From positions 1-64,000 of the forward strand of contig NZ_FRBQ01000002.1 of the NCBI RefSeq assembly GCF_900142655.1: DNA of 64,000 nt, given 5' to 3'. Source of the stretch: Phytopseudomonas punonensis (lineage in GTDB: Bacteria; Pseudomonadota; Gammaproteobacteria; Pseudomonadales; Pseudomonadaceae). The position numbers and the translations under genes were made by a program. This document shows positions 1-9,259 of the stretch, in pieces. The notes under the pieces are model-generated. The model was not told the DNA's origin, did not search any database, and was given only the letters and a program-made list of their open reading frames with translations. Position 1 is the stretch's first letter. Each line of letters opens with the position of its first letter.

Positions 1-590
1 GTTGCTGAAGCTCTGGTTAGTCAGCGTGCCGTTGTAGTCGCTACCCGCTGTCGCAGTACCGGCATTCAGCGAAAGGCTAAAGGTGGTCGGCGTGCCGCTC
101 GCGTTGGTGAGGTTGACGGTGAAGACGGCGTTGTCACCTTCATCGACTTGGCCGCCGGTGGCGTCGACTGCAGAACTGACAGCGCTGACCGTTGGCACTC
201 CATCGTTGTCGATGATCGTGGCAGTACCGCTTTTCCCACCAACAGTCAGGCTGAAGGTTTCGGTCGGCTCAGAGACCGTGTCATTGATGGTCGGTACCGT
301 AACGGTGAAGCTGGATACGCCAGCCGGTACGGTCACCATGCCGGTGCTGGCGTTGTAGGTCACACCGTTGCTGAAGCTCTGGTTGGTCAGCGTGCCGTTG
401 TAATCACTGCCCGCTTTTGCGGTGCCAGCATTTAGCGTCAGGCTGAAGGTGGTGCTGGTGATGCTGGCATTGGTCAGATTGACGGTGAAGACGGCATTGT
501 CGCCCTCATCCACCTGGCCGCCTGCGCTGTCCACTGCGCTGCTGACTGCGCCAATACCCGGAGTGGCGTCGCCCGTGACATTCACGGTTA
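1..590 (-). repeat. Calx-beta-like repeats inside lapA, about 366-bp period
   Basis: The same stretch encoding YNGTLTNQSFSNGVTYNAS recurs 366 bp apart (near positions 1 and 367), with the preceding segment VDEGDNAVFTVNLTNAS also duplicated. The array continues off the left edge, so the copy number is unknown. Calx-beta domains are common extender modules in Lap-type adhesins. Confidence 0.8.
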
Positions 591-3500
591 CCGTTGCTTT
601 GCTTGTGCCTCCATTGCCATCACTGACCGTGTAGCTGAAGGACGCAGGGCCGTAGTAATTGCTCGCCGGGGTGAAAGTAATGGAGCCGTTGTCGTTCAGG
701 GTAACGGTGCCATGCTTCGGATTATCAACGCCGATGATGCGCAGGGTATCGCCGTCTGCATCGCTGTCGTTGGCGAGCAGTGTTGACTGGGAAATCGTCA
801 ACGCATTGTCATGCCCAGTGACCAGCGCCGGATTGGCTTGGGTTGGAGAGAAGTTGCTTAGCGGCTGATAAGGGCCGCCAGCGAAACTCAATGTAGGTTG
901 TAATGCGGCTTGACCACCTTGATCCCAGTAGATGATTTCAATGGTATGCGCGCCCGGTTCACTGATGGTGAACGAGCCACTATTGGTGCTTGGTGACTGG
1001 TTACCGTCGAACCTCGAGACGATCACGCCATCGATCGAGATGCTGTATCCATCGTCGGCTTTGACCTGGAACTGATAGCTTCCCGCCTGCAGCTGCAGAG
1101 TGCCGCTCAGTTTTATGATGGCGTCGCTGCTGTTCTCCGGGTCTACATTCAACGATGCGGCGTCAGAGCCCAGAAAAGTTTGCAGGTTGTTGTTACCGCC
1201 AAGGTCACCACCACCCAGGCTGTAATTGATGTTCTTCGCCACGAAGGCGGCATCAGGCGAGTTGGCGTCGATAAAGGCACGCACTTGCGCCAGGGAACTC
1301 AGGTTGGGGCCATCCAGATTCGCTCCTTCGTGATAAGCGTAATACTGGCCGGTAAGCCCAGCTGCAGTGCCTGGGTCATTGACCGCAACCGGGTTCTGGT
1401 TGGCTATGACGGTGACTTTCTGGGTGTCCGTGGCGCCTAGGTTGCCCGCAGCATCGACGACCCGGACCTGATAGGTGTGATCGCCCAGCGACAGGGTTCG
1501 GCCATCGGCGTAATCCCAAGTGCCGTTGCTGACGTTCAGGTCAGTCCAGGTATTGCCGCCGTCCACGCTGATCTGCGCTTTTTCACCAGAGCCCAGAGCA
1601 CCGACCGTACCGCTGACGGTCAACGTGCTGTCGCGTGTAATGAAGTCGCCAGGCGTGCCGGTATCCTCGGATATCTTGACGATATCGATTGCCGCTGAGG
1701 GTGGCGTGATGTCGACGCCGTAGCCTTCGGTGTCCGTGCCAATGCCGATGTTGCCGGCGGCATCGGTGGTGCTGATGCTGGCGTTGATGGTCTTGCCGGC
1801 GTCGGCGACCAAGTCTGCACCGGGGACGTTAATGCTGAAGCCCAAGGTGCCGTTGGGATTGGCAACGACCGAGCCGGTGAAATCCTGACCGTTGACGGTC
1901 AGGGTGACGGTGTCACCGACCTTGGCATCGCCACCGACAGTACCGGTGACCGGAATCTGCTGAGTGGACTCAGCGAGGTTGATCACGTCATCGGCAGTGA
2001 TGTTGGAGTCGAGGGTGATGGTTGGCGTTGGGGCAGTAACGTCGACGCTGTAGCCTTCGCTATCCGTGGCAGTGCCGATATTGCCCGCGGCATCAGTGGT
2101 GCTGATGCTGGCATTGATGGTCTTGCCGGTATCGGCTATCAGATCGGCGCCAGGGACTTTGATGCTGAAGGTATTGTCGGCCTGTACCTGACCTGTGAAG
2201 GTCTTGCCATTGACGGTCAGGGTGACGGTGTCACCGACCTTGGCGTCGCCACCGACAGTACCGGTGACCGGAATCTGCTGAGTGGACTCAGCGAGGTTGA
2301 TCACGTCATCGGCAGTGATGTTGGCGTCGAGGGTAATGGTTGGAGTCGGAGCAGTGGTATCGATCGCGCCGATGTCATTGGCCGAGCCGGTGTTGCCGGC
2401 CGGGTCGGTGACTTTGGCATCGACCGAGTACGGGCCTTCGGCCAGTGGTTGAGTCAGCTCAACGCTGTAGGTACCGCCAGCCAGGACCGGAGTGGTCACG
2501 GTAAAGGTGTTGGCACCTTGAGTAATAGTCAGCGTAACGATGCTACCAACCGGCGCATCGGTAGTCCCGACGATGGTCGGCGTGGTGTCGTTGGTGACGG
2601 CCGGAGCATCGACGGTGATGACAGGTGCAGTGGTATCGATCGCGCCGGTGTCATTGGCCGAGCCGGTGTTGCCGGCAGGATCAGTGACTTTGGCGTCAAC
2701 CGAGTACGGGCCTTCAGCCAAACCAGCCGGTACATCAGCAGAATAAGTGCCGCCGGCGACCACGGTAGCCGTGGTGGTCAGAGTGGTAGTGCCCTGCGTG
2801 ATGGTCAGCGTAACGATGCTGCCAACCGGCGCATCGGTCGTACCGGTGATGGTCGGTGTAGTGTCGTTGGTGATGGCCGGAGCATCGACGGTGATGACTG
2901 ATGCAGTGGTATCGATCGCGCCGGTGTCATTGGCCGAACCGGTGTTGCCGGCTGGGTCAGTGACTTTTGCGTCGACCGAGTACGGACCTTCAGCCAGGCC
3001 AGCCGGTACATCAGCGGAATAAGTGCCGCCGGCGACCACGGTAGCCGTGGTGGTCAGAACGGTCGTGCCCTGGGTAATAGTCAGCGTAACGATGCTGCCA
3101 ACTGGTGCATCGGTAGTCCCGACGATGGTCGGTGTAGTGTCGTTGGTGATTGCCGGGGCATCGACGGTGATGACAGGAGCCGTGGTGTCGATCGCGCCGG
3201 TGTCATTGGCCGAGCCGGTGTTGCCGGCAGGATCAGTGACTTTGGCGTCAACCGAGTACGGGCCTTCAGCCAAACCAGCCGGTACATCAGCAGAATAAGT
3301 GCCGCCGGCGACCACGGTAGCCGTGGTGGTCAGAGTGGTAGTGCCCTGCGTGATGGTCAGCGTAACGATGCTGCCAACCGGCGCATCGGTCGTACCGGTG
3401 ATGGTCGGGGTGGTGTCGTTGGTGACGGCTGGGGCATCGACGGTGATGACCGGTGCAGTGGTGTCGATCGCACCAGTGTCATTGGCCGAACCGGTGTTGC

Positions 3501-5412
3501 CGGCCGGGTCGGTGACTTTTGCGTCGACCGAGTACGGGCCTTCAGCCAGACCAGCCGGTACATCCGCGGAGTAAGTGCCGCCAGCGACCACGATAGCCGT
3601 GGTGGTCAGAACGGTAGCGCCCTGAGTGATGGTCAGCGTCACAACACTGCCTACCGGCGCATCGGTAGTGCCGACGATAGTCGGTGTAGTGTCGTTGGTG
3701 ATGGCCGGAGCATCGACGGTGATGACTGGTGCAGTGGTGTCGATAGCACCGGTGTCATTGGCCGAGCCGGTATTGCCGGCAGGATCAGTGACTTTTGCGT
3801 CGACCGAGTACGGGCCTTCGGCCAGCGGCTGAGTCAGTTCGACGCTGTAGGTACCACCAGTCAGAACCGGGGTGGTCACGGTAAAGGTGTTGGCACCTTG
3901 CGTGATGGTCAGCGTAACCGTGCTGCCGACAGGAGCATTGGTGGTTCCGACGATGGTCGGCGTCGTGTCGTTGGTGATGGCCGGGGCATCGACGGTGATG
4001 ACAGGAGCCGTGGTGTCGATGGCACCGGTGTCATTGGCCGAGCCGGTGTTGCCGGCGGGATCAGTGACTTTGGCATCGACCGAGTACGAGCCTTCGGCAA
4101 GCGGCTGAGTCAGTTCGACGCTGTAGTTACCACCAGTCAGAACCGGGGTGGTCACGGTAAAGGTGTTGGCACCTTGCGTGATGGTCAGCGTAACGATGCT
4201 ACCAACCGGCGCATCGGTAGTGCCGACGATGGTCGGTGTAGTGTCGTTGGTGATGGCCGGGGCATCGACGGTGATGACTGGTGCAGTGGTATCAATAGCA
4301 CCGGTGTCGTTGGCCGAACCGGTGTTCCCGGCCGGGTCAGTGACTTTTGCGTCGACCGAGTAAGGGCCTTCAGCCAGTGGTTGAGTCAGTTCGACGCTGT
4401 AGGTACCACCAGTCAGAACCGGGGTGGTCACGGTAAAGGTGTTGGCACCTTGCGTGATGGTCAGCGTAACGATGCTGCCAACTGGTGCATCGGTCGTACC
4501 TACGATGGTTGGGGTGGTGTCGTTGGTGACAGCTGGAGCATCGACAGTGATTACCGGCGCTGTGGTATCGACGGTATACGGCCGGCTTGCCGTGGCAGTG
4601 CCGACATTGCCTGCCGCGTCCGCACTGCTGACCGTTGCGCTGATGCTGTTGAAACTGCCGAGTTCAGCGCTGCTAACCGGGATGCTGAAGCCGAGCGTTC
4701 CATTACCCAGCGCGATAACCGTACCGCTATAGGCATTGCCACCCAGGTTCAGAGTGATCGCATCGCCGACTTTTGCTTCGCCGCCCACTGTGCCGGTGAT
4801 AGTGACCGTGGCCGCGCCGAGCTCGGTGCTATTGAGGATGTTGTCACTGGTGATCGGGGCTATGCCGACGGTTACAACTGGCGCGGTGGTATCCGGCGTG
4901 TTTGCGCCCACACCGGCTGCGTCTGCCGTTGAAAAGATGGCCGGATCGTTATCTTCGATCAGGTTGAAACCAGAGGTGCCCAGGCCGCTTGTCTGAAAAC
5001 CGATCGTCGGGTCGACGCGCTGGGCCGTCTCGCTGAGCATAATCGCGCTGTGGCCGCCGCCTGCAGCGCCACCGCCACCACCTGCGCCGGGGCCTGCCGC
5101 AGTGGGTTCAAGGTCAATAGTCGGGTCAAGGCCTGCGGCCAATGCCTGCTCGAATTCACTGAGAGGAGCTTGTGCGGTACTTTCCGCACCGTCCTGCGTC
5201 TCAGGATTGCCGGCCTGCCAGGAACTGTTCGCGCCGAGCTTCACCGTTTCGCCGTTCGCCATCTCCAGAGTCACGGAGCCGCCGTCGGCAGTGGTGACCT
5301 GCTCGCCAGCAAAGATGCGATCACCCTCAAAAACCTGACGTCTCAAGCCGTCAACCGAAGTGACGAATACTTGGCCAATCAATGATTTGATGACGGCGGC
5401 GAAATTGCTCAT
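1..5412 (-). CDS. lapA: LapA-type giant surface adhesin, N-terminal part (C-terminus outside window)
   Basis: Open frame of 1,804 codons from the ATG at 5412 to the window edge; the C-terminal RTX and secretion signal are not seen. A GGAG motif precedes the start. Residues 1-110 form a periplasmic retention module ending in a TAAG motif (104-107), the cleavage signature of the protease LapG, followed by a glycine-rich linker. Then come one Ig-like module (about 175-282), eight 92-residue Ig-like repeats (283-1018), three further Ig-like modules (1019-1345), a PA14-like domain (about 1350-1518), a cadherin-like/tandem-95 domain (to about 1606) and Calx-beta-like repeats. By family knowledge this is a type I-secreted biofilm adhesin held in the outer membrane until LapG cuts it under LapD/c-di-GMP control. 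lapD and lapG are not in the window. It is divergent from its own exporter genes. Confidence 0.93.
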   Translation of the reverse strand, partial: MSNFAAVIKSLIGQVFVTSVDGLRRQVFEGDRIFAGEQVTTADGGSVTLEMANGETVKLGANSSWQAGNPETQDGAESTAQAPLSEFEQALAAGLDPTIDLEPTAAGPGAGGGGGAAGGGHSAIMLSETAQRVDPTIGFQTSGLGTSGFNLIEDNDPAIFSTADAAGVGANTPDTTAPVVTVGIAPITSDNILNSTELGAATVTITGTVGGEAKVGDAITLNLGGNAYSGTVIALGNGTLGFSIPVSSAELGSFNSISATVSSADAAGNVGTATASRPYTVDTTAPVITVDAPAVTNDTTPTIVGTTDAPVGSIVTLTITQGANTFTVTTPVLTGGTYSVELTQPLAEGPYSVDAKVTDPAGNTGSANDTGAIDTTAPVITVDAPAITNDTTPTIVGTTDAPVGSIVTLTITQGANTFTVTTPVLTGGNYSVELTQPLAEGSYSVDAKVTDPAGNTGSANDTGAIDTTAPVITVDAPAITNDTTPTIVGTTNAPVGSTVTLTITQGANTFTVTTPVLTGGTYSVELTQPLAEGPYSVDAKVTDPAGNTGSANDTGAIDTTAPVITVDAPAITNDTTPTIVGTTDAPVGSVVTLTITQGATVLTTTAIVVAGGTYSADVPAGLAEGPYSVDAKVTDPAGNTGSANDTGAIDTTAPVITVDAPAVTNDTTPTITGTTDAPVGSIVTLTITQGTTTLTTTATVVAGGTYSADVPAGLAEGPYSVDAKVTDPAGNTGSANDTGAIDTTAPVITVDAPAITNDTTPTIVGTTDAPVGSIVTLTITQGTTVLTTTATVVAGGTYSADVPAGLAEGPYSVDAKVTDPAGNTGSANDTGAIDTTASVITVDAPAITNDTTPTITGTTDAPVGSIVTLTITQGTTTLTTTATVVAGGTYSADVPAGLAEGPYSVDAKVTDPAGNTGSANDTGAIDTTAPVITVDAPAVTNDTTPTIVGTTDAPVGSIVTLTITQGANTFTVTTPVLAGGTYSVELTQPLAEGPYSVDAKVTDPAGNTGSANDIGAIDTTAPTPTITLDANITADDVINLAESTQQIPVTGTVGGDAKVGDTVTLTVNGKTFTGQVQADNTFSIKVPGADLIADTGKTINASISTTDAAGNIGTATDSEGYSVDVTAPTPTITLDSNITADDVINLAESTQQIPVTGTVGGDAKVGDTVTLTVNGQDFTGSVVANPNGTLGFSINVPGADLVADAGKTINASISTTDAAGNIGIGTDTEGYGVDITPPSAAIDIVKISEDTGTPGDFITRDSTLTVSGTVGALGSGEKAQISVDGGNTWTDLNVSNGTWDYADGRTLSLGDHTYQVRVVDAAGNLGATDTQKVTVIANQNPVAVNDPGTAAGLTGQYYAYHEGANLDGPNLSSLAQVRAFIDANSPDAAFVAKNINYSLGGGDLGGNNNLQTFLGSDAASLNVDPENSSDAIIKLSGTLQLQAGSYQFQVKADDGYSISIDGVIVSRFDGNQSPSTNSGSFTISEPGAHTIEIIYWDQGGQAALQPTLSFAGGPYQPLSNFSPTQANPALVTGHDNALTISQSTLLANDSDADGDTLRIIGVDNPKHGTVTLNDNGSITFTPASNYYGPASFSYTVSDGNGGTSKATVTVNVTGDATPGIGAVSSAVDSAGGQVDEGDNAVFTVNLTNASITSTTFSLTLNAGTAKAGSDYNGTLTNQSFSNGVTYNASTGMVTVPAGVSSFTVTVPTINDTVSEPTETFSLTVGGKSGTATIIDNDGVPTVSAVSSAVDATGGQVDEGDNAVFTVNLTNASGTPTTFSLSLNAGTATAGSDYNGTLTNQSFSN
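1711..2358 (-). repeat. Two Ig-like repeat units (330 and 318 bp) inside lapA
   Basis: Two adjacent copies of a longer Ig-like module carry the phrases IPVTGTVGGDAKVGDTVTL and STTDAAGNIG. The unit starting at 1711 is 330 bp and the one at 2041 is 318 bp, differing by a four-codon indel. A diverged third copy lies at about 4567-4890, N-terminal to the 276-bp array, so the array is flanked on both sides by this module type. Confidence 0.85.
2359..4566 (-). repeat. Eight exact-length 276-bp tandem repeats inside lapA
   Basis: Eight consecutive 276-bp units (92 codons each), with boundaries at 2359, 2635, 2911, 3187, 3463, 3739, 4015 and 4291, encode bacterial Ig-like domains of the TTAPVITVDAPA...DAPVGS type. 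Two central-segment variants occur: one with TPVLTGGTYSVELTQPLAEG, the other with VVAGGTYSADVPAGLAEG. In protein order they run A-A-A-B-B-B-B-A. The near-identity implies recent expansion or gene conversion. Confidence 0.95.
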
Positions 5413-5723
5413 AAACAGCTCCATGCGCGGGCGCGAGGTGAATCGTATGAAATGCGTCTATACAGGTTTATAGCGGATGCTGATGAAAAATTGACGTCAT
5501 TTATCTGGCGTTAATTTTATTGATGCTCCATATTCGCCAGACTATTGACCCTTCGGGTCCGATCATAAACAATCGCACCCGTTGATGTCACTTTGATATT
5601 TTCAGGTCTTTTGTCTTCCGTGAGTCACTGAAGTTCAGGTGGCAATGATAGTCTTCGGCCGGCTGCGCAGCGACTTGATATATAGCGATAAACATATCGG
5701 CTTTTACAGGGAATTTACCGACC
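5413..5723. promoter_or_regulatory. Divergent lapA / lapE intergenic promoter region
   Basis: A 311-bp AT-richer gap between the starts of lapA (minus) and lapE (plus) holds no convincing ORF. It must contain the promoters of both the adhesin and its exporter. A short inverted repeat CGATA-AACA-TATCG lies about 30-45 bp before the lapE start. No clear sigma-70 pair or FleQ box could be identified by eye. Confidence 0.5.
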
Positions 5724-7070
5724 ATGCGTTTCATTGCCGCTCTTCCTCTTGCCCTCGCGATTTCTGTTTCAGCTCAGGCTCAGACGCTTAGCGAGGCCAT
5801 GCAGAATGCGCTCGCCGTGCATCCTGAAATCCAGTCCGGCATCAACGCGCGGCTGGCCGTGGAGGAAGATATGAAGGCGGCGAGGGGGGGCTACCTGCCG
5901 CGCGTCGATGTGCGAGCCGGTTATGGTCGTGAAGGCACCGAGAACAACAGCACGCGCAGTGCCAATGATCAGGGCTACCGGACACTGAACCGCTCCGAGT
6001 CCAGCCTGACCGTTCAGCAGATGCTGTTCGATGGCTTTGCCACGAGCAACGAAGTTGCCCGTCAGCGCGCCACCGTCAACGCGCGCGCTTATGCGCTGCT
6101 GGCCAATACCGAGCGCACTGCCCTGCAGGTGGTTCAGGCGTACCTCGATGTTCTGCAGCGTCAGGAACTGGCGCGCTTGGCGGAAGAAAACCTGCGCAGC
6201 CACGAACGTATCTACGACCAGATTTCCCTGCGCAGCGAGCGCGGGGTGGGGCGCATGGCCGACCTCGATCAAGCCGAGGCGCGCCTTGCCCAGGCCCGCA
6301 ATAACCTGCTCACCGAACAAACCAATTTGGCGGATGCTCAGGTCACCTACCTGAGTGTTGTAGGTAGCGAGCCCGTTGACCTGAGCATGCCCGACAGCAT
6401 GGGTGTGCACCTGCCCGAAAGCCTGACCGCCGCACGTGACGAGCTGCTGGCCAACAACCCCAACATCAGTTCGGCCGAGGCCGACGTCAAGGCGACCGAA
6501 GCGCAGTACGCCGCAGCGAAAAGCGCCTATTACCCGCGCTTCGATGCGGAGTTGTCCACAGGTCTGAACGACAACGTTGACGGTGTGGAAGGCGAGAACA
6601 AGGAATGGCAGGCGATGGTGCGCATGCGTTACAACCTGTATGCCGGTGGCAGCGACAGCGCCAACGTGCGCTCCAGGGCGTACCAAAGCAGCCAGGCCAT
6701 GGATATTCGCAACAATGCACTGCGCGTGCTCAACGAAGAGGTCGGCCTGGCCTGGAACGCGCTGCAGAATGCCCGCGCGCAATTGCCGATCGCCCAGCAG
6801 TACGTCGACCACAGCTCCCGTGTGCGTGACTCCTACCAGAAGCAGTTCGGCTTGGGCGAGCGCACCCTGCTGGATCTGCTAGACAGCGAAAACGAGTACT
6901 TCACCGCTGCACGCCGTCTGCAGGAAGTGCGCTTCACTGAGCTGTTCACCCATTACCGTATTAAGGCGACCACCGGCACGCTGCTCAAGAGCCAGGGAAT
7001 CGCGGCGCCGATGGCGTCGGTTCCGCTCGATACGGTGAAGACTAATGTGCAACTGCCCAACTTGAACTAG
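5724..7070 (+). CDS. lapE: TolC-family outer-membrane channel of the LapA exporter
   Basis: 448 aa with a signal peptide ending in VSAQAQ (about residue 20), followed by the repeated outer-membrane-efflux organisation of TolC proteins: two related halves with long helices rich in Ala, Gln and Arg (for example LDQAEARLAQARNNL). TolC trimers form the outer-membrane pore of type I secretion. It lies directly upstream of the ABC transporter and membrane-fusion genes (32-bp gap) and divergent from the adhesin, which identifies it as LapE. The length is typical. Confidence 0.9.
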   Translation: MRFIAALPLALAISVSAQAQTLSEAMQNALAVHPEIQSGINARLAVEEDMKAARGGYLPRVDVRAGYGREGTENNSTRSANDQGYRTLNRSESSLTVQQMLFDGFATSNEVARQRATVNARAYALLANTERTALQVVQAYLDVLQRQELARLAEENLRSHERIYDQISLRSERGVGRMADLDQAEARLAQARNNLLTEQTNLADAQVTYLSVVGSEPVDLSMPDSMGVHLPESLTAARDELLANNPNISSAEADVKATEAQYAAAKSAYYPRFDAELSTGLNDNVDGVEGENKEWQAMVRMRYNLYAGGSDSANVRSRAYQSSQAMDIRNNALRVLNEEVGLAWNALQNARAQLPIAQQYVDHSSRVRDSYQKQFGLGERTLLDLLDSENEYFTAARRLQEVRFTELFTHYRIKATTGTLLKSQGIAAPMASVPLDTVKTNVQLPNLN

Positions 7071-7102
7071 AGTTCGGTTTTTTAGGTAAGGGTAAATGTG
7101 CA

Positions 7103-9259
7103 GTGGCAGTAGAACCTGATCCGTCCCAGCCTCGTAACGATCCTCGCGACCGTTACGACGATCCCTTGCTGGATAGTCTGCTGTCGTTGTGCAGTCTCCA
7201 TCAGAAATCCGTCAGCCGAGCCATGCTCACCGCCGGGTTGCCGCTGCCCAAACAGCGCCTGAGCGCTGAATTGCTACCGCGCGCCGCTGCCCGTGCCGGG
7301 CTGCAGGGGCGCTGGTTGCGCCGCAACCTCGAGAAAATTCCTGAACTGGCTTTGCCCGCGCTGCTGCTTTTGCGCGATGGGCGCAGCGCCTTGCTGCTCG
7401 CCTGGGAGGCCGATGGGCAGGCGCGGATCATGCCCAGTGAAACCGAAGGCGGCGAAGTACGCGTCAGCATCGAGACCCTGGCCGAGGACTACAGTGGTCG
7501 GGTGTTCTTCGCCCAGCCTCAGCACAAGTTCGATTTCACCCGTGGCGAGCTGATTCCCCAGGCCGGCTCTTGGTTCCGTGACACCCTCATGCGCTCGCGC
7601 TGGCTGTATATCGACGCTGTCGCGGCCAGTCTGCTGATCAACCTGATCGGCCTGGTTACGCCATTGTTCGTGATGAACGTCTATGACCGCGTCGTGCCCA
7701 ACCAGGCCGAGGCGACACTGTGGGTGCTGGCAGTCGGCATATGCGGGGTGTTCATCTTCGACCTGTTGCTCAAGACATTACGTGGCTTGTGTCTGGATCT
7801 TGCCGGCAAGAAGACCGACATGATCGTATCGGCCACCTTGTTCGAGCGCATTATCGGCATGGCGATGAAGCACCGCCCAGCACGCGTCGGCAGCTTCGCG
7901 CAGAACATCCACGAGTTTCAGAGCCTGCGCGATTTCCTCGCCTCGCTGACGTTGGCCAGCGTCATCGACCTGCCGTTTACCATCCTGATTCTGGCGGTGA
8001 TCGCTTATCTGGGTGGGCACCTGGTGTGGATTCCCATCCTTGCCTTCCCGCTGGTCGCGCTGATCGGCTGGGCGCTGCAAAAACCGCTGGCCGAGACCAT
8101 GGAGCGCAGTATGGCCCTGGCGGCCGAGCGTCAATCCGGGCTGATCGAAAGCCTGGCCGGTCTGGATGCCGTGAAGGTCAATAACGCGGAAAGCGAGCGG
8201 CAGTACATCTGGGAACAGACCATCGGCACCCTGGGCCGCTTCGAGCTCAAGGCGCGCATGCTGTCGAGCCTGGCGATGAACTCGACCTTGTTGCTGCAGC
8301 AACTCGCCGGTGTGGTGATCATCGTGCTGGGCGTGTACCAGATCATTGCCGGCAACCTGAGCATGGGCGGCCTGATTGCCTGCTACATGCTCAGTTCGCG
8401 CGCGCTCGGCCCGTTGGCTCAGGTGTCCGGTCTGCTGATCCGTTATCAGCAGGCGCGTGTGACGCTGGATTCGGTCAACCACATGATGGAGTTGCCCCAG
8501 GAGCGTCAGGCTGACGAGCGTCCCCTCAAGCGCCAGACGCTGCAGGGTGGCATCGAGTTTCGCCAGCTGGATTTCCACTATCCCGAGCAGCAGCAAGCTG
8601 CGCTGCAAGCTATCAGTCTGGTGATTCGGCCAGGGGAAAAGGTCGGCATCATCGGCCGTAGCGGTTCTGGCAAGAGTTCGCTGGCCAAGCTGATCGTCGG
8701 CCTCTACCAGGCTGACGCAGGCAGCCTTCTAGTCGACGGTATCGATGTTCGTCAGCTGGATGTCAGTGACGTGCGTTACAACATCGGCTATGTGCCCCAG
8801 GATATCCAGCTATTCGCCGGCACCCTGCGTGACAACCTGGTATCCGGCGCGCGCTATGTCGAGGACGAGCTGGTGCTGCAAGCCGCCGAGCTGGCCGGCG
8901 TACACGAGTTCGCGCGGCTGCATCCTAACGGCTATGAGCTGCAGGTGGGCGAGCGTGGGCAGAACCTGTCTGGCGGCCAACGGCAGAACGTGGCACTGGC
9001 CCGCGCCTTGTTGCTGGATCCGCCGATCCTGTTGCTCGACGAGCCCACCAGCGCGATGGACAACACCGGCGAAGAGCGCCTTAAACAGCGACTCGCCGCC
9101 ATCAGCAAGAACAAGACGCTGCTGTTGGTCACACACCGTGCTTCGATGCTCACGCTGGTCGATCGCCTGGTCATCGTCGACCGTGGCCGCATCATCGCCG
9201 ACGGACCGAAGGAGAGCGTCATGGAGGCGTTGAAGAAGGGGCAGATCAGTGTCAGTTAA
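7103..9259 (+). CDS. lapB: Type I secretion permease/ATPase for LapA
   Basis: 718 aa from a GTG start; an overlapping ATG at 7096 is in another frame. Residues about 20-150 form a C39-like domain without an obvious catalytic Cys. The membrane exporter region (about 165-440) follows, then an ATPase with Walker A GRSGSGKSS (about 518), signature LSGGQRQN (about 622) and Walker B LLLLDEPTSAMD (about 643). By family this inner-membrane ATPase recognises the C-terminal signal of LapA and drives its export through LapC and LapE. The end overlaps the lapC start by 11 bp, so translation is probably coupled. Confidence 0.92.
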   Translation: MAVEPDPSQPRNDPRDRYDDPLLDSLLSLCSLHQKSVSRAMLTAGLPLPKQRLSAELLPRAAARAGLQGRWLRRNLEKIPELALPALLLLRDGRSALLLAWEADGQARIMPSETEGGEVRVSIETLAEDYSGRVFFAQPQHKFDFTRGELIPQAGSWFRDTLMRSRWLYIDAVAASLLINLIGLVTPLFVMNVYDRVVPNQAEATLWVLAVGICGVFIFDLLLKTLRGLCLDLAGKKTDMIVSATLFERIIGMAMKHRPARVGSFAQNIHEFQSLRDFLASLTLASVIDLPFTILILAVIAYLGGHLVWIPILAFPLVALIGWALQKPLAETMERSMALAAERQSGLIESLAGLDAVKVNNAESERQYIWEQTIGTLGRFELKARMLSSLAMNSTLLLQQLAGVVIIVLGVYQIIAGNLSMGGLIACYMLSSRALGPLAQVSGLLIRYQQARVTLDSVNHMMELPQERQADERPLKRQTLQGGIEFRQLDFHYPEQQQAALQAISLVIRPGEKVGIIGRSGSGKSSLAKLIVGLYQADAGSLLVDGIDVRQLDVSDVRYNIGYVPQDIQLFAGTLRDNLVSGARYVEDELVLQAAELAGVHEFARLHPNGYELQVGERGQNLSGGQRQNVALARALLLDPPILLLDEPTSAMDNTGEERLKQRLAAISKNKTLLLVTHRASMLTLVDRLVIVDRGRIIADGPKESVMEALKKGQISVS

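Noticed and set aside
2357-4566. Possible CRISPR-like regular repetition
   Set aside because: The 276-bp units are contiguous coding repeats without spacers and translate to Ig-like domains; no cas genes are present.
3898-4932. 344-codon plus-strand frame rich in Arg, Gly and Asp across the lapA repeats
   Set aside because: It is antisense to the lapA frame, repeats with the same 276-bp period, has no ribosome-binding site and only reflects the composition of the repeat array.
5769-6812. 347-codon minus-strand frame
   Set aside because: Entirely antisense to lapE, which has a signal peptide and TolC-family features.
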